This document shows, in pieces, positions 7,941 through 17,065 of a stretch of DNA of 64,000 nt. The notes under the pieces were generated by a model that was not told where the DNA came from, ran no database searches, and saw only the letters and a program-made list of their open reading frames with translations. The stretch's first letter is position 1; the number at the start of each line of letters is the position of its first letter. Source of the stretch: VFZP01 sp043755595 (lineage in GTDB: Bacteria > Acidobacteriota > Terriglobia > Bryobacterales > Bryobacteraceae); contig JAYUSQ010000106.1 in NCBI GenBank assembly GCA_043755595.1, positions 1 through 64,000 on the forward strand, in the 5' to 3' direction. Both the position numbers and the translations under genes were made by a program.

Positions 7941-8842
7941 ACCTTGTCGAGATGCGGCCGAGTGACGATCGCGTTTCGAATTATTTTCAGCACCCGCGCA
8001 CGTTCTTCGCCTTCAATCGCCAGACGGGGCGCGCGTGTGACCTCTGAGCCCAAGCCCACTTCCACCATGCAAAGCTTGATGTACTGCACCAGCTTGATGT
8101 GGGTGTCCAGATGCAGGAGCGGCGTGTACCAGCGATATAACGCCAGCGCTTCCTGCCAGCGGCCAGCGATGGCCAAATCCCACAGCGCGCGGTTTTCGTC
8201 CGGGAAGGCGTTGACGAGGCCCGAGACCCAGCCTTGCGAGCCGAGGAGGACGCTTTCAAGCACGAGATCATCGACGCCGCTAAATAGGATGTAGCGATCG
8301 CCGACTGTGTTCACGAGGTCCGTCACGCGGCGTACGTCGCCTGAAGATTCCTTGATCGCCACGAGAGTTGGTTCGTCCGCCAACCGGGCGAACATCTCCG
8401 GCGTGATGTCGACGAAGTAAGCGGGCGGGTTGTTGTAGACCATGATTGGCAAGCCGCTGGCCCGGGCCACCGCGCGAAAGTGCGCCATCGCTTCGGAAGC
8501 GTCGGCTTTATAGATCATCGCCGGAAGAACCATCAGCCCGTCGAGACCGATGCGTTCACAATCGCGGGCGAAACGGCAGGCGCCTCGCGTGGTGATCTCG
8601 GCGACGCCGGACAACAATGGCACTCGTCCGCCAAGAGCGGCTTTCATTTCTTTCAGAAAGGTGAGCTTCTCGTCATAGTCGAGTGCGGTGTTTTCGCCCA
8701 CGCTACCGAGCAGGATAATGCCATGCACGCCGGCTGTGACCATCGTGTCGAGATGCCGGGCGGTAGCGTCGAAGTCGATCGACTCGTCCGGCCTGAACTG
8801 CGTCGTTGCGGCGGGATACACGCCGTGCCAATTGGGTTTCAT
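7937..8842 (-). CDS. DapA/DHDPS-family protein; probable pyrroline-4-hydroxy-2-carboxylate deaminase
   Basis: A 301-residue TIM barrel with the Schiff-base lysine in VAIKESSGDVRR, the tyrosine in IMVYNNPPAY and a GSVGENTAL loop in place of the usual GTTGE. In hydroxyproline clusters this family deaminates the dehydrogenase product to 2-oxoglutarate semialdehyde. No 2-oxoglutarate semialdehyde dehydrogenase gene is present here, so the last step must be encoded elsewhere. The call rests on the neighbours; an aldolase role cannot be excluded from sequence alone. Confidence 0.8.
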   Translation of the reverse strand: MKPNWHGVYPAATTQFRPDESIDFDATARHLDTMVTAGVHGIILLGSVGENTALDYDEKLTFLKEMKAALGGRVPLLSGVAEITTRGACRFARDCERIGLDGLMVLPAMIYKADASEAMAHFRAVARASGLPIMVYNNPPAYFVDITPEMFARLADEPTLVAIKESSGDVRRVTDLVNTVGDRYILFSGVDDLVLESVLLGSQGWVSGLVNAFPDENRALWDLAIAGRWQEALALYRWYTPLLHLDTHIKLVQYIKLCMVEVGLGSEVTRAPRLAIEGEERARVLKIIRNAIVTRPHLDKV

Positions 8843-8851
8843 GGTTGACCT

Positions 8852-10105
8852 TTAGACCGCCGGATCCCAGCCAAAGCCCGGTTTGTCGTGCGGCTGCATA
8901 TACAGACCTTCGGGGCCGCGCGTGAGCCGATAGTCGTCTTCGAATTTCTTGTAGTAGTCCGCAGGCCCGCCGGGCGCGGGCATGAACATTTCGCACCACG
9001 GCGCGTTCACGGTCGACATCGAAAACGCCACCGACTCGGGCGTCAAGCCACCGCCATGCGGAATGACTGGGATGTCATAGGTGGCCGCGAGCGCGCCGAT
9101 CTTACGCAGTTCAGTCAAGCCTCCGCACCATTGCGCGTCGGGCTGCCAGATCTCCGCCGATTGGTTCTCGAGCAGCATGCGGAAGCCGTAGCGCCCATAC
9201 TCATGCTCACCGGTGGCGATGCGAGTCGACTTGATCGCCTTGCGCAGCCGGCCGAAGCCCGCGTAGTCGTGTGGCGGGAGCACTTCCTCCATCCAATAGA
9301 TGCGGTGTGGCTCCATCATCTCGGCGATTTCCAAAGTGTAGCGCTCGGTCCAGGCCATCCAGCAATCCAGCATGATGTCGCCGTCCGGGCCCAGCGCGGC
9401 GCGCGCACGTTTCACCAACTCGACATTCTTGCGCATGCCATCGCGGCCGTCGGCGGGGCCGTGCGGGATGGCCAGCTTGAGCCGCTTGAAACCGAATTCG
9501 ACATGCTGCTCGATATCGTTGCCCGTGCAGTAGATGGGGATGCGGTCTTTGGTCTGCCCGCCGAGCAGCTTATAGACCGGCATGTTGAGCGCTTTGCCGA
9601 TGATGTCCCACAACGCGACGTCGACACCGCTGATCGCGTTCATCGTCACGCCCATGCGCCCGTAGCTCATGGTGGAGCGCCACATGATGTCCCAGAGTTT
9701 TTCGATATCGAAAGGATCTTCGCCCAGCAGCAGCTTGACCAGGTGTTGTTCGACGATGTAGTTTCCCGCCATGCCGCCGTTGCCGTAACCCTTGACGCCT
9801 TTGTCCGTGGCGAGTTCGACGGTGAAGTCTCCGAGTTTGCCGGGGTCGGGATTGAAGAGCGACCGCGTCGCTTTGTATTTCGGGTAGATCGACATCGGAT
9901 TCGCAACTTCCACTTCCTGCGTGCTCCAGGCCCCAGCTGCGGGCTTGAAGGGAGTGGGTGGAATGCGCGGGCGCGTCTTCACGATTTTGACGCTGGTGAT
10001 CTTCAACTTGCTCTTGCCGAGATCGGGGAGTTGCGGGGCGGCCAGGGAGCTGAAGGGAGCGGCCATGGCGGCGGCTCCGGTGGTTAACAAGGTTCTGCGG
10101 TTCAT
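8852..10105 (-). CDS. Exported enolase-superfamily dehydratase (mandelate racemase/rhamnonate dehydratase-like)
   Basis: The chosen ATG at 10105 has a well-placed GGAG 5 bases ahead and opens a signal sequence (MNRRTLLTTGAAAMAAP, with an RR pair); the longer open frame upstream looks random. The 417-residue product carries metal-ligand regions MLDCWMAWT, WMEEVLPP and TGEHEYGR, a PDAQWCGGLTE strand and a late PHGGG histidine. These resemble L-rhamnonate dehydratase-type acid-sugar dehydratases. It is the first gene of the hydroxyproline-type operon, 9 bases ahead of the DapA-like gene. An exported enzyme heading a cytoplasmic pathway is odd; its substrate is unknown. Confidence 0.8.
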   Translation of the reverse strand: MNRRTLLTTGAAAMAAPFSSLAAPQLPDLGKSKLKITSVKIVKTRPRIPPTPFKPAAGAWSTQEVEVANPMSIYPKYKATRSLFNPDPGKLGDFTVELATDKGVKGYGNGGMAGNYIVEQHLVKLLLGEDPFDIEKLWDIMWRSTMSYGRMGVTMNAISGVDVALWDIIGKALNMPVYKLLGGQTKDRIPIYCTGNDIEQHVEFGFKRLKLAIPHGPADGRDGMRKNVELVKRARAALGPDGDIMLDCWMAWTERYTLEIAEMMEPHRIYWMEEVLPPHDYAGFGRLRKAIKSTRIATGEHEYGRYGFRMLLENQSAEIWQPDAQWCGGLTELRKIGALAATYDIPVIPHGGGLTPESVAFSMSTVNAPWCEMFMPAPGGPADYYKKFEDDYRLTRGPEGLYMQPHDKPGFGWDPAV

Positions 10106-10315
10106 GGGATCTCCGAACAAGGAGTTTATCAGCGCTGAGGCGGCGACGGCTGAGCGGCGAGGAACGCGGATAAGAAGCGGATGTTTCATTGGCGTTCGCC
10201 CGCCTTCATCGGTATCGACGTAGTGCCCGGATATTGGCGAGTACTCCCGGCATTCCAGTATGGCGACGGGTGGCTGGATAACCACATTACAACTAGTCGT
10301 GACCTGTTTCATTAG

Positions 10316-10680
10316 TATGCTGTAGCTTGGGAAGTCGAATTCACGGACGAGTTTCGCGGCTGGTGGGATTCCCTCAGTGACGGCGAGCAGGACGATGTCA
10401 CGCTTTCCGTGCGTCACCTCATGGAATTCGGACCCGCGTTTTGGATTTCCGCACAGTTCCAAAGCCGTGACCTCGCGCTATCCGCAAATGCGCGAGTTGC
10501 GGACACAAAGGAACGGAAGGCCACTGCGCACGCTCTACGCTTTCAATCCGTTGCGAACCGCGATTTTGTTGATGGCTGGTGACAAGCCCGGCGATGAACC
10601 AATGGTACGAAACGCTCGTACCAATTGCCGATAGGCTGTTTGACGACCATCTGAACGAACTGAAAAGGAAGGATCTAATG
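10316..10680 (+). pseudogene. HigB/RelE-type toxin, two frameshifts
   Basis: Three consecutive reading frames each give part of one HigB-like toxin. They are WEVEFTDEFRGWWDSL (from 10325), then SRYPQMRELRTQRNGRPLRT through LLMAGDKPGDE, then WYETLVPIADRLFDDHLNEL. One extra T near 10439-10442 and one extra base near 10598-10600 would account for the breaks. A start codon is also missing: the first frame follows a TAG at 10313. It lies directly before an intact antitoxin gene, in the toxin-first order usual for higBA. The toxin is dead unless these are sequencing errors. Confidence 0.8.
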
Positions 10681-10995
10681 CCAACCCGCAATTTCCGGCA
10701 ACTGATCGAGGCCATGCCGCCCGCCAGACGCCAGACGATCGAGAAGCGGTTTCAAGAAAGCCTTGCATCCATGCCCCTTGATGCGCTCCGAAAAGCCCGT
10801 GAGATGACGCAGCTGCAACTCGGTGAAGTCCTCGGCGTGCACCAAAGCGAGGTCTCGAGGATCGAGCACCGCACCGACATCTGCGTCAGCACACTGGTGG
10901 AGTGTATCGAGGCTCTTGGCGGGCATCTGGAGATTCGCGCCGTGTTCCCCGATGGCCAGATCCGGATCAGCCAGTTTGAGGATGCGGGCCGGTAG
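10678..10995 (+). CDS. HigA-type antitoxin, XRE-family helix-turn-helix
   Basis: ATG 10678 is preceded by AAGGAAGG. The 105-residue product has a helix-turn-helix in its middle: MTQLQLGEVLGVHQSEVSRI (about 42-61). The C-terminal ALGGHLEIRAVFPDG tail is typical of XRE antitoxins paired with HigB. The frame is open back to 10579, but that stretch encodes the third piece of the broken toxin and should not be counted as antitoxin. With the toxin lost, it is an orphan antitoxin or transcriptional repressor. Confidence 0.82.
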   Translation: MPTRNFRQLIEAMPPARRQTIEKRFQESLASMPLDALRKAREMTQLQLGEVLGVHQSEVSRIEHRTDICVSTLVECIEALGGHLEIRAVFPDGQIRISQFEDAGR

Positions 10996-11964
10996 GAGAA
11001 GGGCTGTCCGATGTTCAAAGAATCGGAGAAGCGGTCCGACGCCGGGTTCGGCGGTTTTGCAGTCGTTGAGCAGGACGCGCCGGTTGGGGATTGAGATCAC
11101 CGATGCCTGACGCAAGGGCGCTTTTCGGGGCCACCCCTTCGCCCGGTTTGGCGTCGCGCGAAATCAATGACATCCCGCCATTGCCCTTTTAGGTGGGAGA
11201 AAAGGACCCTTTTGGTCCATCGAAACGGATCGCTTTGCGCCACCAGCGGAGCCAGTGCCGACCGTCGCAGGCTACCATTTCTTCTGCCGACATCGCCGTC
11301 AGTCATGAAGTGATCTTCTCAACAGCGCGATCCGGTCCGACAGTCAAGGACCGCCAACGGATGGCATAGAGTCCCTTGCGACGGTCCTTCAGTTCGGCGA
11401 TTCGACGACTACGGCATATCCCTCAACGTGCCTCTTGAAATGCTGGGTGGGGCTGGGACCACAACGGTCGAGAACGCCCCGGTCGCGAGAGACCCAATCC
11501 AACGAATCTGCGGTCTTCGTGCGAACCAACAGCACGCGCGGTCATTTTCTTGGGCGGCATAATCCACCACGAACCCCGGTCGAACTGGATGATTCTCAAT
11601 ACGGTCGGTGTGGTCCAGGATCGCCCAAAGAGGTTTGGAGGGCGGTTCCCCGACCAGCCCAGAAATTAGAACGGAGAATAAGAACTGGTAGGTATCGAGT
11701 TGTCGAAGCGTACCGTTGGCCTGAATCAACAAGTTGGGGCTCTGTTGGATACGCACCTCCAACAGGAAGGGAAATGGCGGCCCTAGATTCTGGGAACCGG
11801 ATTGGAGGAACTGTGTGCGCTCGTGGAACCAATTGAGCCCTTCCCCGATGACGGTCGTGCTTGGGCAAGGAGATACGCGCACGGTATCATTCCAACATTA
11901 GGCGCCAAGAGCTATGCCAAATAAATGTAGACGGAAGTGCGCCACGGAGTTCCGAGAGTGACAC
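10996..11964. other. Gene-poor, probably decayed stretch
   Basis: No recognisable gene is present. A 27-codon frame (MFKESEKRSDAGFGG, from 11010) follows higA. At 11185-11216 there are two spaced copies of CCCTTTT with AGGTGGGAGAAAAGGA between them, like repeats at the ends of IS21-group elements, but no istA/istB sequence is visible. Opposing frames at 11409-11882 (-) and 11435-11836 (+) overlap fully and neither has a recognisable motif. Confidence 0.45.
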
Positions 11965-12582
11965 CTAGGCGCTTGCCATCTCAATCCCGCGCGCCGCGAG
12001 ATCCCGGCGTAATTGCTCCTCGCCCGTAAATTGGACCGCGTCGATGCCGGCCGCGCGCGCACCTTCGACGTACGCGATCACGTCGTCGACAAAGAAGCAT
12101 TCGCCCGGCTCGCATAGCGCCTTGCCGATTGCGGCGGCATAAATTTCGGGTTGCGGTTTGGCCGCGCCCACGGCATACGACAACACGTAGCCGTGCATGT
12201 GGCGGAGGTGCGGGGTGTTGGGCAGCAGCCAGTCAAAGTGAGTCGAAGTTGTGTTGGATAACAGCACCATACGATAGCGCGCGGCGAGCGATGCGACTAG
12301 CGACTCGGCGATCAGAGTCTTGCCTGGCGTGAAGATCGACAGCCACATCTCAACGAAATCACTTTGCGAGGCGGCCGCGCCGAGGCGGCGATTGAGTTCT
12401 TCGCGAAATTCTTCGGGCGACAATTCGCCGCGCTCAAATTTCATCGAAAGCCCGTCGGCCAGCAGGCGCGCGCGGATCTCCTCGCGCCCTAGCCCAGACC
12501 ACGCTTCCATACGCTGAAACGCCGGCGCAAAGTCAAAGGGAACAATTACGCCGCCCAGGTCGAAAATGATCGTCTTCACCAT
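11965..12582 (-). CDS. HAD-superfamily hydrolase, subfamily IA
   Basis: Start ATG 12582 gives 205 residues beginning MVKTIIFDLGGVIVPFD, which holds the nucleophile Asp motif. Later come motif II (LLSNTT), the motif III lysine (GAAKPQPEIY) and motif IV (CFFVDDVIAY). The helical cap after motif I is typical of subfamily IA, such as glucose-1-phosphate phosphatase YihX or haloacid dehalogenases. The substrate is not readable. It is divergent from the MFS gene with only 30 bases between starts, so the two share a promoter region. Confidence 0.88.
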   Translation of the reverse strand: MVKTIIFDLGGVIVPFDFAPAFQRMEAWSGLGREEIRARLLADGLSMKFERGELSPEEFREELNRRLGAAASQSDFVEMWLSIFTPGKTLIAESLVASLAARYRMVLLSNTTSTHFDWLLPNTPHLRHMHGYVLSYAVGAAKPQPEIYAAAIGKALCEPGECFFVDDVIAYVEGARAAGIDAVQFTGEEQLRRDLAARGIEMASA

Positions 12583-12612
12583 CCTTACCAGAGTAACGCT
12601 ACACTGAAGGTA

Positions 12613-13794
12613 ATGGGGTCTCGACCGGCCAATGCCGGCCTGCAAATGGCCTTTGTCGTGGCCGCGACGTTTCTTGGCTTTCTCGGAATCGGAGCAATCC
12701 TACCGGTGCTGGGTCCGCACGTCAAGAAAGACCTGGGCCAGTCCGACGTGGTGCTCGGCTTCGCCATCGGAGTCTTTTCCGTCGTCGCCCTGGCCTCGCG
12801 CCTGATCTCCGGGCCGGTGACGGATCGCCGGGGCCGCAAATACTCATATACGATGGGGCTCGCCCTGTGCAGCGTCGCGGGCGTTGCCTACCTGCTGCCG
12901 TTCGGCATCTGGGCCGTCTTTGCTGGACGCCTGTTACAAGGAGCGGGCGAAGCCTTCCTCTTCACTGGCGCCGCCGCGTGGATCGTCGAATTGGGCGGGG
13001 AGGACCGGCAGGCGCGCTCGCTTGGCTGGCTTAGCTCCGGGATCTGGGGCGGGTTGAGCGTGGGGCCGGTGATTGGCCAACTCCTCGGCACTTACGATTC
13101 AGCGGCATGGATGCTGGCGTTGACCCCGTGGCCCGCCATTGCCGCGTTGCGCTTCGTCCCCGAACATTACACGCCTCCGGCGGTGCGAGAGCGCACCAGT
13201 TGGATCCCGCGTGGCGCCATCCTGCCCGGACTGACGCTTGGGTTCGTCAATCTTCACTACCCCGCTGTGGTCGGCTTCCTGGTGCTGCATCTGGCTTCGA
13301 GCGGGAATATCGGCGGTACCGCGGTTTCTTTATACGCCGGGATGATTCTGCTGTCGCGGTTTTTTCTGGGCGGGCTGCCGGACAAGCTGAGTCCGGCGAT
13401 CACGTTTTATGCCGGGGTCGGGATGATGACAACCGGTCTGTTGGTTACCGCCGCGCAGCCGCCCGCGCCGATCGCTTTGGCCGCGGCAGCCTTGGTCGGT
13501 TTTGGCTTCTCCTTCCCCTGGCCCTCAATCGCCTCGACGGTTCTAAAGCGAGCGCATCCGGCCGAACGCGCTGCCACGCTCGGAGCGGTCTCCGCGTTTG
13601 TCGACGCTTTCGTCGGAGCCAGCGCTTTTCTGTCCGGGAAGATAGCGAATAGTTACGGGTACCCGGCCGTTTACCTGTTCGCTTCGGCTGGAGTGGCCGT
13701 TTCGGCCGTCCTCGCGCACGGCTATCTTAAGGAGCCTGCCGAACGGGCCGAGTCGCCGGTTTCGCAGCCAACTCTATACAATGAAAACGGTTAG
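12613..13794 (+). CDS. MFS transporter
   Basis: A 393-residue protein of about twelve hydrophobic segments, with the major facilitator loop signature between helices 2 and 3 (SGPVTDRRGRK, about 67-77). Similar Acidobacteria and Myxococcus proteins are annotated as drug or sugar efflux, but no substrate can be read from the sequence. Repeated Gly-rich helices (LLQGAGEAFLF) fit the family. The start may lie a few codons downstream, because the upstream bases are shared with the divergent HAD gene. Confidence 0.88.
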   Translation: MGSRPANAGLQMAFVVAATFLGFLGIGAILPVLGPHVKKDLGQSDVVLGFAIGVFSVVALASRLISGPVTDRRGRKYSYTMGLALCSVAGVAYLLPFGIWAVFAGRLLQGAGEAFLFTGAAAWIVELGGEDRQARSLGWLSSGIWGGLSVGPVIGQLLGTYDSAAWMLALTPWPAIAALRFVPEHYTPPAVRERTSWIPRGAILPGLTLGFVNLHYPAVVGFLVLHLASSGNIGGTAVSLYAGMILLSRFFLGGLPDKLSPAITFYAGVGMMTTGLLVTAAQPPAPIALAAAALVGFGFSFPWPSIASTVLKRAHPAERAATLGAVSAFVDAFVGASAFLSGKIANSYGYPAVYLFASAGVAVSAVLAHGYLKEPAERAESPVSQPTLYNENG

Positions 13795-14003
13795 CGCTCT
13801 AAGACAGGGGCCGATGACATTCGGCGACGGTCGGCAACGTTTGTTAAGTCACGCTGTATGCCCCGCGAATGTGGTGGATCGGTCTAGGATTCGCTAAGAT
13901 ATTGAAGTTGACCCCACGCACCGCATCCAGCAATGGCTGAAACCGGTGGGAGACCGCAGACGTCCCAAAGGCTGGCGCGCAGAGTGGAAAGGAACCGTTC
14001 TAG

Positions 14004-17000
14004 ATGATGTTTGGCAGGCCAACGAGCCTGAGCGCGGTACGATTGTGCGTTTTCGCATCCGCCGCATTCGTCCTCTCTTCACTCGCTCACGCTCAACCTC
14101 AGGCGCAGGCTCCTAAGCCGACCCCTCCGCCGAAACAGAATCAGGTTAACCCGTTTGAAACGGTCCCGCAGGCTGCCGGCGCTCCGGCTGCGCAACCGCC
14201 CGCCGCTCAGGCTCCCAAGCCCGCTTCTCCTTTTGAGCGCCCCACAACTGCGCCCGAAGAGCCGAAGCCAGTTACGCCGCCCACAACCGCCGCGCCCGCC
14301 AAACCGGGCGAGGCAGAAGCGCCAGTGGAAGACGTGATTGAAGCGATCGAATTCCGCGGGGCGCGGCGTGTCCCGCAAGATACCCTGCGCGCGCTCATTA
14401 TTTCGCGCAAAGGCGACAAGATCGACAAAGAAACCCTCCATCGCGACTTTATGGCGCTATGGAACCAGGGCCGTTTCGATGACATTACACTCGAACAGGA
14501 ACCTGGGCGCACCGGCTGGATTGTTCGCTTCCGTTTGACCGAGCGCCGCGTGGTCCGTTCCATCAAATACGATGGGATGAAGTCCATCACGGTCTCGGAA
14601 ATTCTGGATCGTTTTAAGGAACGTAAAGTCGGCCTCTCGGTCGAGCAGCAGTACGACCCGGCCCGCGTGCAGCGCGCCGCCATCGTACTGAAAGAATACC
14701 TGTCTGAGCGCGGCCGGCAGTTTGCCAGCGTCGAACCGCAGGTGGTGCAGATTCCTCCCTCGTCGCTGGAAGTAAAGTTCATGGTGAAGGAAGGCCCCAA
14801 GGTCAAGGTCGGTGAGATCGAGATCGAAGGCAACAACTCATTCAAGGACAACGCCGTCATCCGGGCGATGAAGAATTCCAAGCCCATTGGAATTCCTTAT
14901 TCGATTTACGCCGAGCATCTGTTTGCCAAGTCGTTCGACTCAACCAAGCTCGAACAGGACAAGGATATGATCCGGGACTTCTACCAGCAGCGCGGCTACT
15001 TCACCGCGCGCGCCGTAGAGCACACGTCGACGGTGCGCGACACTGGTGGACCGGGCGGCTTCAAGATTCCGCTGTTCAAAACGAACAAGCCCGGCAAGAA
15101 GGCGGATATCAAGATCATGATGGAAGAGGGAAAGCTCTACAAGATGGAGAACATGAACTTCACCGGTGTGAAGCTGTTCCGCACGCCCGAAACCATCTTC
15201 CCGAAGGTCTTCCAAATGGAGAAAGGCGATATCTTCTCCACCACCAAGCTGCGCAAAGGCCTGGAGCAAATGCGCAAGATTTACGGCGAATTCGGGTATA
15301 TCGACTTTGTACCAGAGCCGGATTTTGCGCCGGACGCCACCAACGGTAAGATCGATCTCAACCTATCGGTGGACGAAGGCAAGCAATTCTTCCTCCGGCG
15401 CTTGGATTTCCAGGGCAACACAACTACGCGCGACAAGGTCATCCGCCGCGAAGTGCTGCTGGATGAAGGCCAGGTTTACAACACCCGCTATTGGGAGTTG
15501 AGCCTGCTACGCCTGAATCAACTCGGCTACTTCGAAGTACTCAAGGAAAACGAAGCGGCGGACATCAAGCGCGACACGCGAACCAACACGGTGGACATCA
15601 CACTCAAGGTGAAGGAACGCGGCAAGAATTCGGTGCAGCTCAATGGTGGGGTATCGGGTATTGCAGGCAGCTTTATCGGCTTCGGTTACTCCACGAATAA
15701 CTTCCTGGGCCTGGGTGAAACACTCAGCCTGGACGCTCAATTGGGTGACCGCATGCGGAACATCACGCTCGGCTTCACCGAGCCGTACCTGTTTGACCGG
15801 CCGATCACCGCGGGCTTCACGATTTATACGACCCGGTTCAACTACGATCAGGGCCGGGAAGTTTCGCTGCTGACCGGACGCAATCTGATCCCGCTCTACA
15901 ATCAACTGGGCACCAACAACCTATTGAACTATGTTTCGAATGGTTATGGCTTCACCACGTTTCTCAGTTCGCCGTGGCGGCGGAGTTTCGCCCGCGTTGG
16001 CTTGACCTATAGTTACGGCACGCAAAATATCGCGACGTCGTCCGACTCGGCTCGTCAATATTTCCAGTACATCAGCTTCCAAGGCTTGGCTGGACAGAAC
16101 CAGTTGGACGGCATCAAGACCAGCGCGTTCATTCCTTCCTACACTTACAACACGGTTGATCATCCGATCACACCTTCTCGTGGCCGCAGCGTCTATCTGA
16201 CGATGCAGTTTGCCACGTTTGGCGGCAACGTTCGCATGATTGAGCCGACGGCGGACGTGAAGTACTTCCGCGCCGGATTCAAGAAGGGCCACGTCATTGG
16301 CATGCATGGATTAGGACGGTATGTGACCGGCTACTCCGGCCGTGTCGCTCCGCCGTTCAACCGCTTCTATATGGGTGGCGAAAACGACATCCGCGGCTTC
16401 GAAATCTGGCAGATCAGTCCGATCGCCTACATTCCGACGGAAGCGACGGTTCAAGTGCTTAACGACGACGGCTCGGCCCGCACGCAACGCATCGTCGGTG
16501 CGGACGGGAGCCTGTCGCTGATCGCGGCCACGACTAAGATCCCCAGCTACCAATTGATCTCGCCCGGCGGCGACACGCAGGGCGTGGGTAATCTTGAGTA
16601 TCGGATCCCGATTTTTGGGCCTCTCACCTTGGCGTTTTTCGCCGACGCAGGCATCAACAGGATCACCAACAAGAATCAGTTGGTGGTTAATGGCGGGCGC
16701 TTGAACGATCTGAACGGCTTCTTCCCGCAGGCGGCGTTCGATCGCAAAGCGGTAATCGCTGAGCAGACCATGAAAATGCGCAGCTCGGTGGGTGTCGAAT
16801 TTCAGATCATGATGCCCGTGGTGAACGCGCCGTTCCGGCTCTACTGGGCTTACAATCCCCAGTTCGTGCAGGAATTCATCGTGCCGCCCGTGGTGGCTGA
16901 CCGATCCAATTTCCCCAACCAACGAACCTATGCAAATTCGCTCGCTCAGGTTGGGCAAGCGTACCCGTTCTATGAACGCAACCGGCTGTGGCGTTTCACC

Positions 17001-17018
17001 ATCAGCCGTACGTTCTAA
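14004..17018 (+). CDS. bamA: Outer membrane protein assembly factor BamA
   Basis: The 1004-residue product has a signal peptide (cleavage near SLAHA-QP, about residue 30), then a Pro/Ala/Gln-rich linker to about residue 105. Five POTRA-type repeats follow (for example VEDVIEAIEFRGARR and VKVGEIEIEGNNSF). The C-terminal half is a beta-barrel with the IRGF motif in GGENDIRGFEI, expected in loop 6, and a terminal phenylalanine (FTISRTF). BamA folds barrels into the outer membrane. The long proline-rich insert before POTRA1 is unusual. A ribosome site (GGAAAGGAA) precedes the ATG. The Skp-like chaperone gene follows within 50 bases, matching the common bamA-skp order. Confidence 0.95.
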   Translation: MMFGRPTSLSAVRLCVFASAAFVLSSLAHAQPQAQAPKPTPPPKQNQVNPFETVPQAAGAPAAQPPAAQAPKPASPFERPTTAPEEPKPVTPPTTAAPAKPGEAEAPVEDVIEAIEFRGARRVPQDTLRALIISRKGDKIDKETLHRDFMALWNQGRFDDITLEQEPGRTGWIVRFRLTERRVVRSIKYDGMKSITVSEILDRFKERKVGLSVEQQYDPARVQRAAIVLKEYLSERGRQFASVEPQVVQIPPSSLEVKFMVKEGPKVKVGEIEIEGNNSFKDNAVIRAMKNSKPIGIPYSIYAEHLFAKSFDSTKLEQDKDMIRDFYQQRGYFTARAVEHTSTVRDTGGPGGFKIPLFKTNKPGKKADIKIMMEEGKLYKMENMNFTGVKLFRTPETIFPKVFQMEKGDIFSTTKLRKGLEQMRKIYGEFGYIDFVPEPDFAPDATNGKIDLNLSVDEGKQFFLRRLDFQGNTTTRDKVIRREVLLDEGQVYNTRYWELSLLRLNQLGYFEVLKENEAADIKRDTRTNTVDITLKVKERGKNSVQLNGGVSGIAGSFIGFGYSTNNFLGLGETLSLDAQLGDRMRNITLGFTEPYLFDRPITAGFTIYTTRFNYDQGREVSLLTGRNLIPLYNQLGTNNLLNYVSNGYGFTTFLSSPWRRSFARVGLTYSYGTQNIATSSDSARQYFQYISFQGLAGQNQLDGIKTSAFIPSYTYNTVDHPITPSRGRSVYLTMQFATFGGNVRMIEPTADVKYFRAGFKKGHVIGMHGLGRYVTGYSGRVAPPFNRFYMGGENDIRGFEIWQISPIAYIPTEATVQVLNDDGSARTQRIVGADGSLSLIAATTKIPSYQLISPGGDTQGVGNLEYRIPIFGPLTLAFFADAGINRITNKNQLVVNGGRLNDLNGFFPQAAFDRKAVIAEQTMKMRSSVGVEFQIMMPVVNAPFRLYWAYNPQFVQEFIVPPVVADRSNFPNQRTYANSLAQVGQAYPFYERNRLWRFTISRTF

Positions 17019-17065
17019 AAAGCAGGCGACAAGAAGTGTTAGTATCTGATGGGAGTGTAAGTAAG

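Noticed and set aside
8888..10087. 399-codon open frame on the plus strand
   Set aside because: It lies fully antisense to the enolase-superfamily gene, whose motifs and start are clear; the plus-strand product is His/Arg/Val-rich noise.
11409..11882. 157-codon minus-strand frame in the gene-poor stretch
   Set aside because: An overlapping 133-codon frame exists on the other strand, and neither has a domain, ribosome site or natural composition; left as undetermined.
12582..12646. Longer start for the HAD phosphatase at 12645
   Set aside because: The extra residues are not HAD-like and overlap the divergent MFS start; ATG 12582 begins exactly at the conserved IIFDLGG strand.
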